Notes: generated by a model not told the origin, from the letters alone. A stretch of DNA of 40,605 nucleotides from Actinopolymorpha alba DSM 45243 (GCF_000373925.1 NZ_KB892757.1:1-40605); one strand, 5' to 3'. Positions 1-8,505 are shown, counted from the first letter of the stretch. Numbers and translations are program-made.

Positions 1-200
1 CACTTACCCACCATCGGCCGTGACACCCCGAGCTGGTCGGCGACCTGGCTGTTGTCCAAACCCGACGCGCACGCCAGCACGATCCGCGACCGCAACGCCA
101 ACTGCTGCGAGGTCTTCCGGCGGCGAACCCACCCCTGCAACGTCGCCCGCTCCTCATCGGTCAACACCAGCTCAGCCTTCGGCCGTCCACGTTTCCCCAT
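1..200 (-). CDS. IS630-family transposase, N-terminal part (cut by window edge)
   Basis: This would be the DNA-binding start of a transposase that moves an IS630/Tc1-mariner type element by a DDE mechanism. The first 66 residues are present. They begin MGKRGRPKAELVLTDEER, followed by an arginine-rich stretch (residues 20-32) and a helix-turn-helix ending LGVSRPMVGK, which is the usual N-terminal pattern of actinobacterial IS630 transposases. The frame is open to position 1, so the catalytic DDE domain lies outside the window and intactness cannot be judged. The ATG at 198-200 is the first start compatible with the conserved MGKRGRPK beginning. No other mobility gene is visible nearby. The family call rests on recognised sequence pattern, not a search. 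Confidence 0.75.
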   Translation of the reverse strand, partial: MGKRGRPKAELVLTDEERATLQGWVRRRKTSQQLALRSRIVLACASGLDNSQVADQLGVSRPMVGK

Positions 201-423
201 GCGCCAATCATGGCAACAGATCACAGCGCGCCCGACGACAAGAACACCCGAACACGCAAACAATTAGATAACGAATTAAAGGCGCGGGACACTAGTCGGC
301 GTCGTCACCCGCGTAGGTATGCCTACACCGCGCGGCTCGTGGACTGGTGTGGTCTCGTTACCTCCCCCTAAACTCGCCCGCCCCGCACGCGATCTCTCAC
401 GGTGACCTCAAAGGGGGAGCGGA
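201..423. other. Intergenic: probable IS630 right end, then leader of the ABC operon
   Basis: No gene is seen here. The AT-richer segment at 258-295 (gataacgaattaaagg, then gcgggacactag) stands out from its GC-rich surroundings. It is a plausible terminal inverted repeat of the IS630 element, ending at a CTAG that could hold the TA target; the other end is outside the window, so this is inference. An imperfect palindrome, GTAGG-TATG-CCTAC (313-326), lies about 100 bp upstream of the ABC gene and could be an operator. No convincing -35/-10 pair was found. A Shine-Dalgarno run GGGGGAG (413-419) precedes the GTG start at 424. Confidence 0.35.
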
Positions 424-2280
424 GTGAACCGATCGCTGGTATTGGCGACCATCCGCATGTTGCCGGCAGTGAGCCTGCCCCTCACGCTGGTGCTCGGGTT
501 CCTGGCGGTGGCGCAGCCGGTGCTCGGTCTGGCGTTCATGCTGGCGGTGGCGAGGTTCGTCGGGCAGCTTCCCGCGGCCGTGGCGGACGGCGACGGGGCG
601 TGGGCGGTCAGTCTCGCCGTGGTGGCCGCGACCTATGTTGCCCAGCAGGGGCTCACGGCGCTTGCCGAGGTGGTGGAGTGGCGGCTCGGCCAGAAGCTGA
701 ACCACCGCCTGGACGACCGCGCGATGGCCCTGTTGCTGGCCCCTCCCGGCATCGGGCATCTGGAGGACGCCCGCATCCGCGACCTCGCGGCGGGCGTCGC
801 CGACGGTCTGGGTACCGGCTGGTGGCGCCCGGCGAAGGTGCCCGCGGCGGTGCGGAGCCTGACGGCGGGAATCCTGGGCCTTGGCCTGGCCTTTGCCGCC
901 GCGATCTGGCTGCAGTGGTGGTTGGGTGTGCTGCTGGCGGTGAGTGCCGGCTGGGCTCTGTACGCCGTTGTGCGGCACAGCCTCGTCATGATCCTCGGGC
1001 TCGTCGAGGCCAGCGGCGACGCGGAGTTCCGCCGGATGGAGTACGAACGCGATGCCGCGGTTTCGGCGGGCAGCGCGAAGGAGGTCCGCCTCTTCGGGTT
1101 CGCGCCGTGGGTGCTCGACCGCTGGCAGGAACGCCTGATGCGGGTGCTGGCCCTGGATCTGCGCAACATCGCCCGGCTCGACCCGCCGCTCGTCGCCTCG
1201 GTGGTGGCGTTCGCGGCCGTCGTGGGCGGCGGCTTCGCCTGGCTTGCGTACCAAACTGGTTCAGGCGGCGCGATCGGCCTGGCGGGGGCGACGGTGATCG
1301 CGCAGGCGCTCCTCGCTCCGTTGGCGCAGTTCGGGCCCGGTGGTCAGGCGGTCATCAACCTGGCGCTGACCACCCGACCCGTGAAGGCCCTGCTGGACTT
1401 GGAAACGACCCTGGAAGGGCGGCCCGACACCGAGCCGGCGACGGCGGCTGGAAAGCCGGTGCCGTCGTCTGACGGCTCCCTGTCGATGATCCGGCTGGAG
1501 AACGTCAGCTTCCGTTACCCGGGTTCTGACAAGGACGTGTTGCGGGGGCTCGACCTGGACATCCCCGATGGTTCGTCGCTTGCCATCGTCGGACTGAACG
1601 GCGCCGGAAAGACCACGCTGGTGAAGCTGCTGTGTGGGTTCTACGCCCCGACCGGTGGTCGGATCACGGTCGACGGAGTTGACCTGGCGACGCTTGACCA
1701 GAACGGCTGGCAGCGAAAGGTCGCGGCGATCTTCCAGGACTTCGCCCGCTTTCCGGTGAGTGCGTACGACAACATCGGCTTCGGTAGCCTGGGTGCGTCG
1801 CAGGAGAGCATCGAAGTGGCGGGCCGTCGGGCAGGTGTCAACGAGTTCTTGACGAAGCTGCCGGCCGGCTGGGACACCCTGCTCAGCAGGGAGTTCAGCG
1901 AAGGCACCGACCTGTCCGGTGGTGAGTGGCAACGCGTCGCGCTCGGTCGGGCATTGCTCGCCGGAACGTCCGGAGCGGGCCTGCTGATCCTCGACGAACC
2001 CGCCGCCAACCTCGACGTCCGCGCCGAGGCCGAGCTGAACTCCCTTCTCCTGCACGGCTTTCGAGATTCCGGCAACTCCGGCGACCTAACCGCCGATCCG
2101 CTCGACCAGATAACCACGATCGTGATCTCGCATCGGTTCTCGACCGTCCGGCAGGCAGACCGGATCTGCGTACTCGCGGACGGGCAGGTGGTCGAGTCCG
2201 GCAGCCACGAGCAACTCCTCGCCTCCGAGGGCCAGTACGCGCGGATGTTCACGTTGCAGGCGGAGAGGTTCGCGGTATGA
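424..2280 (+). CDS. ABC exporter, fused membrane and ATPase domains (first subunit)
   Basis: Half-transporter of the ABC exporter type: an N-terminal membrane domain (about residues 10-330) with several hydrophobic helices, then a nucleotide-binding domain. Walker A GLNGAGKTT is at 390-398, the signature LSGGEWQR begins at 497, Walker B LLILDEP is at 520-526 and the switch histidine is H570. All catalytic motifs look intact, so it should hydrolyse ATP. The GTG start at 424 is chosen for the GGGGGAG ribosome site just upstream. Its stop overlaps the start of the next ABC gene (ATGA), and the pair probably forms a heterodimer. Substrate is unknown: exporters of this kind move peptides, lipids or drugs. 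No precursor peptide gene is adjacent to suggest a cargo. Confidence 0.9.
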   Translation: MNRSLVLATIRMLPAVSLPLTLVLGFLAVAQPVLGLAFMLAVARFVGQLPAAVADGDGAWAVSLAVVAATYVAQQGLTALAEVVEWRLGQKLNHRLDDRAMALLLAPPGIGHLEDARIRDLAAGVADGLGTGWWRPAKVPAAVRSLTAGILGLGLAFAAAIWLQWWLGVLLAVSAGWALYAVVRHSLVMILGLVEASGDAEFRRMEYERDAAVSAGSAKEVRLFGFAPWVLDRWQERLMRVLALDLRNIARLDPPLVASVVAFAAVVGGGFAWLAYQTGSGGAIGLAGATVIAQALLAPLAQFGPGGQAVINLALTTRPVKALLDLETTLEGRPDTEPATAAGKPVPSSDGSLSMIRLENVSFRYPGSDKDVLRGLDLDIPDGSSLAIVGLNGAGKTTLVKLLCGFYAPTGGRITVDGVDLATLDQNGWQRKVAAIFQDFARFPVSAYDNIGFGSLGASQESIEVAGRRAGVNEFLTKLPAGWDTLLSREFSEGTDLSGGEWQRVALGRALLAGTSGAGLLILDEPAANLDVRAEAELNSLLLHGFRDSGNSGDLTADPLDQITTIVISHRFSTVRQADRICVLADGQVVESGSHEQLLASEGQYARMFTLQAERFAV

Positions 2281-4091
2281 CGACGTCGACGAAGAGCCCG
2301 ACCAAGAAGCGTCCCCTCACCCTGCGCGCGTTCTGGCTGATGGTGTCGCTGTCCTTCCGGGCCGATCCGCTCGGCTCGGTGTTGTTGTGCGTGGCGATGC
2401 CGACCTACTTCCTCGCGCCGGCCGCTGGTGCGGTCGCGACGAAGCTCCTGGTCGACGCCGCCGGTGAGGGACGTACGACCGCAGCGGTGTGGGCCGGGGT
2501 GTTCGCCGGGCTGGCGGCGCTGGCGGCAACGGCCTCGCTCAAGCTCGAGGTCTACCTCAGCTACACCCTGGAGAAGAAGGTCAACGCTCTGGTGGAGCGG
2601 CGGCTGGCCGAGATGTTGGTACGCCTGCCCGGCATCGAACACTACGAGCGGTCAGACTACCTCGATGAGGTCCAGCAACTCCGCGAGCAGTCCGGCAACC
2701 TCGGCGCTGGGCTGCTCGCGGCCCTCAACATGCTTGCCCACATCTGCCAGGTCGTCGTGGTGTGCGCGTTGCTGGCCGCACAGACACCGTTGCTGCTGCT
2801 CCTGCCGCTGTTCGCGCTTCCGTCGTTCGTGGCTGCCGGCATCTCCAACCGCCTGACCCGGCGTGCCTCCGAAGCGACCGCGGAATCCGAACGCCTGGTG
2901 CACCGCTTCGTGGGGATGGTCGGTGACCTGCCGGTGGCGCGGGAGGCGCGGTTGTTCGGGCTCGGCACGGAGTTGCGGGAACGCCGGCGACAGCAGGCGG
3001 CGAGGATCGACCGAGTGCGCGGCCGGGCGCTGGTCCGCTCCACGATGCTCGGCTGGACGGGCAACCTGATCTTCGCGGTGGGCTACTTCGGCGCGGTCCT
3101 GCTGGTCCTCCGCCGGGCACTGCGCGGCGAGCTCACCGCCGGCGACGTCGCCTTGACGGTGGTACTGGCGGGGCAGGCGCAGGGCTTCTTCGCCGGTTTG
3201 GTTGGCGCCGCGAAGTTCCTCGCCGGCATCTCCACGGTCGCGATCCGGATGGACTGGTTGACGGCGTACGAAAAGGCACAGCGACCCAGCGGCGCGGCCA
3301 GGCCGGCCCCCGCGCGGCTGTCCCGTGGTATCCGGCTTGAGGGCCTGTCGTTCCGCTATCCCGGCACCCAGCCGATGGTGCTCGACGACGTGTCCATCGA
3401 CCTGCCGGCCGGCTCGGTGGTGGCCCTCGTGGGGGAGAACGGCGCCGGCAAGACGTCGCTTGTCAAGCTGCTCTTGCGCTACTACGAACCCACGTCCGGA
3501 CGGATCCTGGCCGATGACGCCGACCTGGCTGACATCGACCTCCAGCAGTGGCGGCAGGGCAGCAGTGCGGCGTTCCAGGACTTCCTGAAATTGGAGTTTC
3601 GGGCCGGAGAATCCATCGGGCTCGGCGAGTCCCGCGACCTCGACGACGACGGCGCCGTACGCGCAGCGGCCAAACGAGGTGGCGCGGTCGAGGTCGTCGA
3701 GAGCCTTCCGAGCGGCCTCGAGACCCAGCTCGGCGCCGGTTGGGAGGGCGGCGTCGACCTGTCCGGCGGGCAGTGGCAACGCCTCGCACTTGCCAGGGCG
3801 CGGATGCGGGAACGCCCGCTGCTGCTGGTCCTGGACGAGCCCACCGCCGCGCTGGACGCACAGGCGGAGTACGAACTCTTCGAGGGATTCGCGGCGGCCG
3901 CTCGTGAGACCGGCCAGAACGGCGGGATCACCCTGCTCGTGACCCACCGCTTCTCGACCGTACGCATGGCCGATCTCATCCTCGTCCTCGACGGCGGCCA
4001 GATCCGAGAGGCCGGCACGCACGAGGAGCTGATCGCGCGGGGAGGCACGTACGCCGAACTCTTCGAGCTACAAGCCGCGGCCTACCGCTGA
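2277..4091 (+). CDS. ABC exporter, fused membrane and ATPase domains (second subunit)
   Basis: Partner of the preceding half-transporter, 604 residues. The open frame extends further upstream, but the ATG at 2277 overlaps the TGA of the first gene (ATGA), which indicates translational coupling and is the natural start: MTTSTKSPTKKRPLTLRAFW. The membrane domain occupies about residues 20-330. Walker A GENGAGKTS is at 386-394, the signature LSGGQWQR begins at 495, Walker B is LLLVLDEPTAALD, and H557 is the switch histidine. Both ATPase sites of the predicted heterodimer therefore look complete, unlike heterodimers with one degenerate site. It converges on the next gene with one base between the stops. 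Substrate not predictable from sequence. Confidence 0.9.
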   Translation: MTTSTKSPTKKRPLTLRAFWLMVSLSFRADPLGSVLLCVAMPTYFLAPAAGAVATKLLVDAAGEGRTTAAVWAGVFAGLAALAATASLKLEVYLSYTLEKKVNALVERRLAEMLVRLPGIEHYERSDYLDEVQQLREQSGNLGAGLLAALNMLAHICQVVVVCALLAAQTPLLLLLPLFALPSFVAAGISNRLTRRASEATAESERLVHRFVGMVGDLPVAREARLFGLGTELRERRRQQAARIDRVRGRALVRSTMLGWTGNLIFAVGYFGAVLLVLRRALRGELTAGDVALTVVLAGQAQGFFAGLVGAAKFLAGISTVAIRMDWLTAYEKAQRPSGAARPAPARLSRGIRLEGLSFRYPGTQPMVLDDVSIDLPAGSVVALVGENGAGKTSLVKLLLRYYEPTSGRILADDADLADIDLQQWRQGSSAAFQDFLKLEFRAGESIGLGESRDLDDDGAVRAAAKRGGAVEVVESLPSGLETQLGAGWEGGVDLSGGQWQRLALARARMRERPLLLVLDEPTAALDAQAEYELFEGFAAAARETGQNGGITLLVTHRFSTVRMADLILVLDGGQIREAGTHEELIARGGTYAELFELQAAAYR

Positions 4092-4092
4092 C

Positions 4093-4830
4093 TCATCGCA
4101 GGGCGTTGACCGCGCGGGCGATGACGAGCAGGACCACCAGGAAGGACACCGCTGCCTGGGACATCATCGTGAGCTTCGCCCACCGCGACAGCGGCATGAC
4201 ATCGGTCGGGCTGAACGCCGTGGAGTTGGTGAAGGCCAGGTAGAGGTAGTCGATGAAGCGCGGCTCCCAGTCATGGTGGGTCAGGTGCGGCATTCCCATC
4301 TGGGGGAAGAGGAAGTCCGGATGGGCTCGCCGCGCGTTCGCCCGGGCAGCGGGCCCGCCACTGTCGAGTTCCCAGTACCACAGCGCGAACACGATCACGT
4401 TCGTCAGCCAGATGGCGCCGCCGTTGATGATGAGCCCGACCGCGCTCGGCGCGCCGTGACCGGTCACGATGCTCCAGGCCAGGAGACCGGCCGACCAGGC
4501 GGTCGCGAGGCTCGCCGCCGCGACGAGCGCGAGACCAAGTGCGCGAAGCCGGGAGGACTCGCGGTTGATCCGGCCGGGGTTGGCGATCGCGAGGACACCG
4601 ACCAGGGCGAGTTCGACGGCCGGCAACACCCACCGCGGGTGCAGCGCGAGATGGGCGGGGACCGAGAGCTGCAGAGCGACGGCCACCAGGACGGCGAAAG
4701 CGGCCGGATAGCGGTGCTCGCCACCCGTCGGCCGCCGCCACGCTGGCAGCGGCCGGCCGCCGCCGTCGTTGCCGTGGTCCCGTCGGGGCGGCTCCTGGCG
4801 CCCCTCGGCGGCGGCATCGTCGTCCGTCAT
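4093..4830 (-). CDS. Integral membrane protein, DUF1345-like with channel-like C-terminus
   Basis: Membrane protein of 245 residues. An acidic, arginine-rich cytoplasmic-looking N-terminus (MTDDDAAAEGRQEPPRRD) is followed by hydrophobic segments near residues 45-65, 68-85, 98-120, 128-150 and 218-243. The C-terminal part (IDYLYLAFTNSTAFSPTD, then a hydrophobic helix) has the layout of a two-helix ion-channel pore, but the potassium filter TVGYGD is absent and TAFSPTD sits in its place. This tail also resembles DUF1345 proteins, so conduction is not established. The ATG at 4830 is preferred to the longer frame because upstream residues look non-coding. It is divergent from the TPR gene and tail-to-tail with the ABC genes. 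Confidence 0.6.
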   Translation of the reverse strand: MTDDDAAAEGRQEPPRRDHGNDGGGRPLPAWRRPTGGEHRYPAAFAVLVAVALQLSVPAHLALHPRWVLPAVELALVGVLAIANPGRINRESSRLRALGLALVAAASLATAWSAGLLAWSIVTGHGAPSAVGLIINGGAIWLTNVIVFALWYWELDSGGPAARANARRAHPDFLFPQMGMPHLTHHDWEPRFIDYLYLAFTNSTAFSPTDVMPLSRWAKLTMMSQAAVSFLVVLLVIARAVNALR

Positions 4831-4942
4831 GCGTCCATTGTGGGCGCCCAGGCCAGGTCCGTTCTCCAGGCCCGGGAACACCCGACCTCGCCTGGTGGTT
4901 GGAGGCTGCGTCCGTTCACAACCGCGTGGAAGGGAGGCGGGA

Positions 4943-5332
4943 ATGAGCATGGATCCGCGCGTCGCGGACCGTTTCCGGCTGGCGGAGGAGTATCTGGCTG
5001 ACAAGGCGCCCTTGGCGGCGTTGGAGACGCTGGCACCCGTCCGCGACGAGTTGCCGGACGTGGTCGCCGTACACCTGTTGCTGGGCCGCGCGTACTTCGC
5101 GTCGGCTCAACTTCGCCGCGCGCAGGGCGCGTTCGAGCGGGTCCTCGAGTTGGACCCGAGCGACGACTACGCGAGGTTCGTCCTGGGTCGTACATTCGAG
5201 CGGATGAGCCAGTACGCACCCGCGCTGGCGCAGTACCGCCTGGCGGTGGCGATGGCGCCCCGACCGGAGTACCAGCAGCGCCTTGAGTCGCTGACCGCGA
5301 GGATGTCTCGGCCGGACGTCCCCACGCCCTGA
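4943..5332 (+). CDS. Small tetratricopeptide-repeat protein
   Basis: Predicted cytosolic protein of 129 residues made of about three TPR units. Helix pairs are visible around residues 8-40 (RLAEEYLADKAPLAALETL), 41-73 (AVHLLLGRAYFASAQLRRAQ) and 75-108 (ARFVLGRTFERMSQYAPALA), with the small and aromatic residues at TPR consensus positions. Such proteins act as protein-protein scaffolds; no partner is evident. The ATG at 4943 follows a good GGGAGG site (4932-4937); the longer open frame upstream overlaps the promoter region and is rejected. It is followed by a strong hairpin at 5366-5395, so it is probably a single-gene unit. TPR-only proteins like this are common in actinobacteria. Confidence 0.8.
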   Translation: MSMDPRVADRFRLAEEYLADKAPLAALETLAPVRDELPDVVAVHLLLGRAYFASAQLRRAQGAFERVLELDPSDDYARFVLGRTFERMSQYAPALAQYRLAVAMAPRPEYQQRLESLTARMSRPDVPTP

Positions 5333-5365
5333 CCCAGGTGGAGTCGGGGCGACTCAGGTGGCGTC

Positions 5366-5395
5366 GGGGCCCGGCTGTTCTCATTGCCGGGCCCC
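5366..5395 (+). terminator. Hairpin terminator after the TPR gene
   Basis: Perfect 10-bp stem GGGGCCCGGC / GCCGGGCCCC with a 10-base loop, 33 bp after the TPR stop. It has no T-run, as is usual for actinobacterial terminators. Confidence 0.65.
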
Positions 5396-5510
5396 GGGAC
5401 CGGCCGGCGGGTCCGAGTCCGGCCAACTGTGTGGATTTCGGGCGCAGCCCTCTTGACGCTCGCCAGGCCGCCGATGTCACCGTGCGTAGCGAAAACACGC
5501 ATTTCCGAAG

Positions 5511-5540
5511 TTGATAAATGGGGTTACCGCCTCGTACAGT
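5511..5540 (+). promoter_or_regulatory. Possible promoter of the small DNA-binding protein gene
   Basis: TTGATA (5511-5516) and TACAGT (5535-5540) are separated by 18 bp, about 30 bp upstream of the ATG at 5569. The surrounding sequence is AT-richer than average. Spacing and composition fit a housekeeping-type promoter; there is no further support. Confidence 0.4.
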
Positions 5541-5568
5541 TTCGACACCACGGAATCCCACGGTCAGG

Positions 5569-5802
5569 ATGAACGCCATGGTTGATGACGACTGCCGCAG
5601 TCGGGGACGGCCCGAGGTCGGGCCGACGATCCAGGTTCGGATCCCGAGCGACCAGCTCGAGATCATCGACGATTACGCCGAAGTGCAGGACATCAGCCGC
5701 GCCGAAGCCATCCGCCGCCTGCTCACGGCAGGGTTGAAGACCACGGCGACCTGGCACACGCGTTGGGTGCGCTCCCAACTCGGTGGGCCGCAGGCGGTCT
5801 GA
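5569..5802 (+). CDS. Small ribbon-helix-helix-like DNA-binding protein
   Basis: Protein of 77 residues (74 if translation begins at the second ATG, 5578). The segment TIQVRIPSDQLEIIDDYAE reads as the beta strand and first helix of a CopG/Arc ribbon-helix-helix fold, and ISRAEAIRRLLTAGL as the second helix. Such proteins bind DNA as dimers and often repress their own promoters. Neither start has a strong ribosome site, so the exact start is uncertain. No toxin gene follows: the next gene is on the other strand, ending 6 bp away, so an antitoxin role is not supported. Target genes unknown. Confidence 0.65.
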   Translation: MNAMVDDDCRSRGRPEVGPTIQVRIPSDQLEIIDDYAEVQDISRAEAIRRLLTAGLKTTATWHTRWVRSQLGGPQAV

Positions 5803-5808
5803 TCCGTC

Positions 5809-6579
5809 TCAGTCCGTCGTCACCACCTGGCCGTCCTTGAGAAACGGCTCGAACGCCGCCCACGGCTTGCTGCCGTCCCGCGTCACGATGACCTCGGGGG
5901 AGTACTGCGCGAGATACACCCGGCGCAGTTTGTCGGTGAGATTCGGCCCGCTGCGGTGGATCATCACCGACGAGAACACCGCGATGGAGCCGGCGGGCAC
6001 GATGACGGGCACACCCGGGTCCGAGCCGAAATAGCAAACCTCGTCGTGGCCCTCGTCGCTGTGGATGTGTTTGACGTAGCTGCGGATACCTGAGCGGGAG
6101 TACGGCAGAAGATAGACCGAGCCGTTCTCCTCGCTGACGTCATCCAGGGCGATCCAGCAGGTGACGTACGGCGGGTGATTCTCGTGAACGTATCCAGAAT
6201 CCTGGTGCCAGGCGAACTTCGTGTCCGGGTCACCGGCCTTGATGACGTACTGCTCGACAAACAGATACGCCTCCGGCCCGATTGTCGCGCGGCAGATTTC
6301 GGCCATCAGGTCGCTGAAGAGAAAGGTCCGGAGTTCGGGCCTGTCCTTGTGGACCCATGCGCTGAAATAGCGTTTGCCGCGGAGGTTGATGCCGATCCGG
6401 TCGACGCCTTCGGCGTCCATGGCGGCGTCGAGTTTCTTCACGGCATAGTCCGCGAGTCGTCTGAGCAGGGCGAGCTGCTCCTCTGGCAGGACGCGTTCGA
6501 GGATGAAGTATCCCTCTTCGGTGTACTGCTTTCGCATCTCGGGCGTGATGAGGTCCGCCAGTCCGGTGGGTGTCGTCAT
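5809..6579 (-). CDS. Phytanoyl-CoA dioxygenase (PhyH) family oxygenase
   Basis: Predicted Fe(II)/2-oxoglutarate-dependent dioxygenase of 256 residues. The metal-binding facial triad is visible: HxD in FAWHQDSGYV (H125, D127) and the distal histidine in VMIHRSGPN (H208), followed by a basic KLRR segment that may bind 2-oxoglutarate. Family members hydroxylate small molecules, including phytanoyl-CoA, ectoine and natural products; this substrate cannot be told from sequence. The ATG at 6579 is chosen because residues before MTTPTGLADL look unlike the family. The AraC-type regulator gene starts 73 bp away in the opposite direction, which suggests that the regulator controls this gene. A second PhyH gene lies on the far side of the regulator. 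Confidence 0.85.
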   Translation of the reverse strand: MTTPTGLADLITPEMRKQYTEEGYFILERVLPEEQLALLRRLADYAVKKLDAAMDAEGVDRIGINLRGKRYFSAWVHKDRPELRTFLFSDLMAEICRATIGPEAYLFVEQYVIKAGDPDTKFAWHQDSGYVHENHPPYVTCWIALDDVSEENGSVYLLPYSRSGIRSYVKHIHSDEGHDEVCYFGSDPGVPVIVPAGSIAVFSSVMIHRSGPNLTDKLRRVYLAQYSPEVIVTRDGSKPWAAFEPFLKDGQVVTTD

Positions 6580-6652
6580 GGCCTTGACGGTACGAAGCGG
6601 CGGCGCGGAACGACCATGGTCGAGATGGCGGGTCCATGTATGTTCTGCGCAC

Positions 6653-7474
6653 ATGGGCTTCACGTTCACGGGCACCAGCGGCGCCCGGACGCGGCTCGGT
6701 TGGATTTCCTTCGCCGGCGAGGTCGTGGACGAGCCACCCCGGGTGTCGTCGCCGTACCGCACGATGGACGACTGGGTCCTGTCGTACGTCAGCGCGGGAA
6801 ACGGCAGCTACCGGCACGCTGACGGCCACACCTGCGCCGTCGCCCCAGGGACCGTGATCCTCATCCCGCCGCGGGTCCGGCATTGGTACGGCACGCCGGG
6901 TGGGCGGCCCTGGACCGAGACCTTCGTTGTTTTCAACGGCCCGTTGTTCGATCTGCTCCTGCCACGGTCGGGGTCGGCTCGCCGGGAGGGGAGTCGCCGG
7001 GACGGTCCGCGGACGCCGCGCCCGGAGCCTTCGGTCGAGGCGTTGCGCGCGATCGTGCGGACGTCGACCGCGGGTGTCGTCGATGCCGAACACCGCCTCC
7101 TGGCGCTCGCCGGCTGGTTGCTCGAGGCCGCGCGGGACAACGACGGCTCAGGGGAGCCCTCCACCGCCATCGCCACCGCGGCGCGGATACTGGCCGACGA
7201 CACCGCGGTCGAGCTCGACATGAACGACGTGGCAGCTTCGGTCGGCCTGTCGTACGCGACCTTCCGGCGCCGCTTCGCCGCCGAGATCGGCCGGCCGCCG
7301 GCAGCCCACCGCAACGAGGCACGCCTCGCGGCGGCCGCGAGCATGCTGAAACTCACCGACATGACCCTCCGGGAGATCGCGCGGCGCTTCGGCTTCAGCG
7401 ACGAGTTCCACCTGTCGCGGCGGTTCAAGGCGCGCTATGGCGTCGCGCCGAGTGAGTACCGCCGGCTCGGATGA
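6653..7474 (+). CDS. AraC-family transcriptional regulator
   Basis: Regulator of 273 residues. The N-terminal half has a cupin-like effector domain (the stretch HADGHTCAVAPGTVILIPP, then VRHWYG) and the C-terminal part (about 175-273) carries the two helix-turn-helix motifs of AraC/XylS proteins, including DMNDVAASVGLSYATFRRRF and LREIARRFGFSDEFHLSRRF. AraC proteins with an N-terminal cupin usually bind a sugar or related metabolite and activate neighbouring genes. The ATG at 6653 is chosen because no in-frame upstream start is near a ribosome site. The gene sits between two PhyH oxygenase genes, divergent from one and upstream of the other; direct repeats at 7624-7644 are candidate binding sites. 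Confidence 0.88.
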   Translation: MGFTFTGTSGARTRLGWISFAGEVVDEPPRVSSPYRTMDDWVLSYVSAGNGSYRHADGHTCAVAPGTVILIPPRVRHWYGTPGGRPWTETFVVFNGPLFDLLLPRSGSARREGSRRDGPRTPRPEPSVEALRAIVRTSTAGVVDAEHRLLALAGWLLEAARDNDGSGEPSTAIATAARILADDTAVELDMNDVAASVGLSYATFRRRFAAEIGRPPAAHRNEARLAAAASMLKLTDMTLREIARRFGFSDEFHLSRRFKARYGVAPSEYRRLG

Positions 7475-7491
7475 GAGGTCGCGCGACCTCT
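7474..7491 (+). terminator. Palindrome at the araC-type gene stop
   Basis: Perfect 18-bp palindrome AGAGGTCGCGCGACCTCT beginning at the last base of the stop codon. As RNA it would give a 7-bp stem with a GCGC loop, so it may be a weak terminator. A protein-binding site is also possible. Confidence 0.4.
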
Positions 7492-7623
7492 GAAGGGCTG
7501 CCGGGTCACCGCAGGGCCGCCGTGCCGGCCGGACACTGGCCGATGCCTGACGTCTCCCGGCGGTGCGGCTTGCCGGATGGGGACAGCGGGAGCCGTATCC
7601 GCCGTTGTTCGGCAATGCTGCAT

Positions 7624-7644
7624 ACGTATGCCAAACGTATGCCA
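7624..7644 (+). promoter_or_regulatory. Direct repeats upstream of the second PhyH gene (candidate AraC-type operator)
   Basis: ACGTATGCCA occurs at 7624-7633 and again at 7635-7644, an 11-bp period that places both copies on one face of the helix. The first copy also lies in the perfect palindrome CATACGTATG (7621-7630). Direct repeats in phase are typical of AraC-family sites, and the neighbouring regulator gene belongs to that family. The assignment is inference. Confidence 0.5.
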
Positions 7645-7674
7645 GGTCACCTTCGCCTCAGAAGGAGTTGTGTG

Positions 7675-8505
7675 ATGGACCCGTCGTGTCTTCAGCACCG
7701 CCTCACCGACCAGGAACGCGCGACGTTCGACGAGCAGGGCCTGCTCTATGTCGAGAACGCCTTGTCGCCTGAGCATCTGGAGGAACTCACCGCCGCCACC
7801 GACGAGCTGCACAAACGCGAACTCGCCGCTGGTCAGGCACCCGACAAGGCGATGTTCTATCCGAACTTCATTCCTCAACACCAGGCGTTCACCGATCTCG
7901 TCGACTATCCGCGGATCCTGCCCAAGGTGTGGGGAATTCTCGGCTGGAACATCTCCCTCTATCACGGACATCTGATCGTCACACCGTCGTCGGGTCAGGA
8001 GCGTTCTGACGCGACCTTCGGCTGGCACCAGGATTCGGGGCGGGTCAATTTCGACATCGACTCCAGCCCGCGTCCGCGGCTGTCGATCAAGGTCGCCTAC
8101 TTCCTCTCCGACACGAGCAAGGAGGGTCGCGGCAACTTCTGGGTCGTTCCGGGAAGCCACCTCCAGGACAGGATCGAGGTGCCGGGCGGCCACGGGCAGC
8201 CGGCGAACGCCGTTCCGGTCCTCGCCAAGCCTGGAACGGCCGTCCTCTTCGACCGTCGGCTCTGGCACGCCGCGAGCCCGAACTGGTCGGACGTGACTCG
8301 TAAGGTGCTTTTCTACGGCTACGGCTACCGCTGGATCCGTACGAAGGACGACATGACCGTGCGGGATCTGTGGGCGAGCAGCGAACCGATCCGCCGGCAG
8401 TTGCTCGGGCACGGCGTCAACGCCAACGGCCACTACTCGCCCTCGGATGACGACGTACCCTTGCGCGCCTGGCTTCGCGAGCACAGCCCTGACGAGGGTG
8501 CCTGA
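7675..8505 (+). CDS. Phytanoyl-CoA dioxygenase (PhyH) family oxygenase, second copy
   Basis: Predicted Fe(II)/2-oxoglutarate dioxygenase of 276 residues. The metal ligands are H118 and D120 in FGWHQDSGRV and H198 in LWHAASPNWSD, followed by the basic TRK segment (residues about 206-208) typical of the family. It is only distantly similar to the PhyH protein at 5809-6579, so the two are probably not a recent duplication. The ATG at 7675 follows a strong AGAAGGAG site (7660-7667). The direct repeats at 7624-7644 lie immediately upstream of this site. The substrate is unknown. The C-terminal tail (GHYSPSDDDVPLRAWLREH) resembles PhyH proteins found beside sugar-metabolism genes, but this is a weak hint. 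Confidence 0.85.
   Translation: MDPSCLQHRLTDQERATFDEQGLLYVENALSPEHLEELTAATDELHKRELAAGQAPDKAMFYPNFIPQHQAFTDLVDYPRILPKVWGILGWNISLYHGHLIVTPSSGQERSDATFGWHQDSGRVNFDIDSSPRPRLSIKVAYFLSDTSKEGRGNFWVVPGSHLQDRIEVPGGHGQPANAVPVLAKPGTAVLFDRRLWHAASPNWSDVTRKVLFYGYGYRWIRTKDDMTVRDLWASSEPIRRQLLGHGVNANGHYSPSDDDVPLRAWLREHSPDEGA

Noticed and set aside
424-4091. ABC exporter pair as the RiPP exporter
   Set aside because: It is 14 kb away with many unrelated genes between; linkage is not supported.
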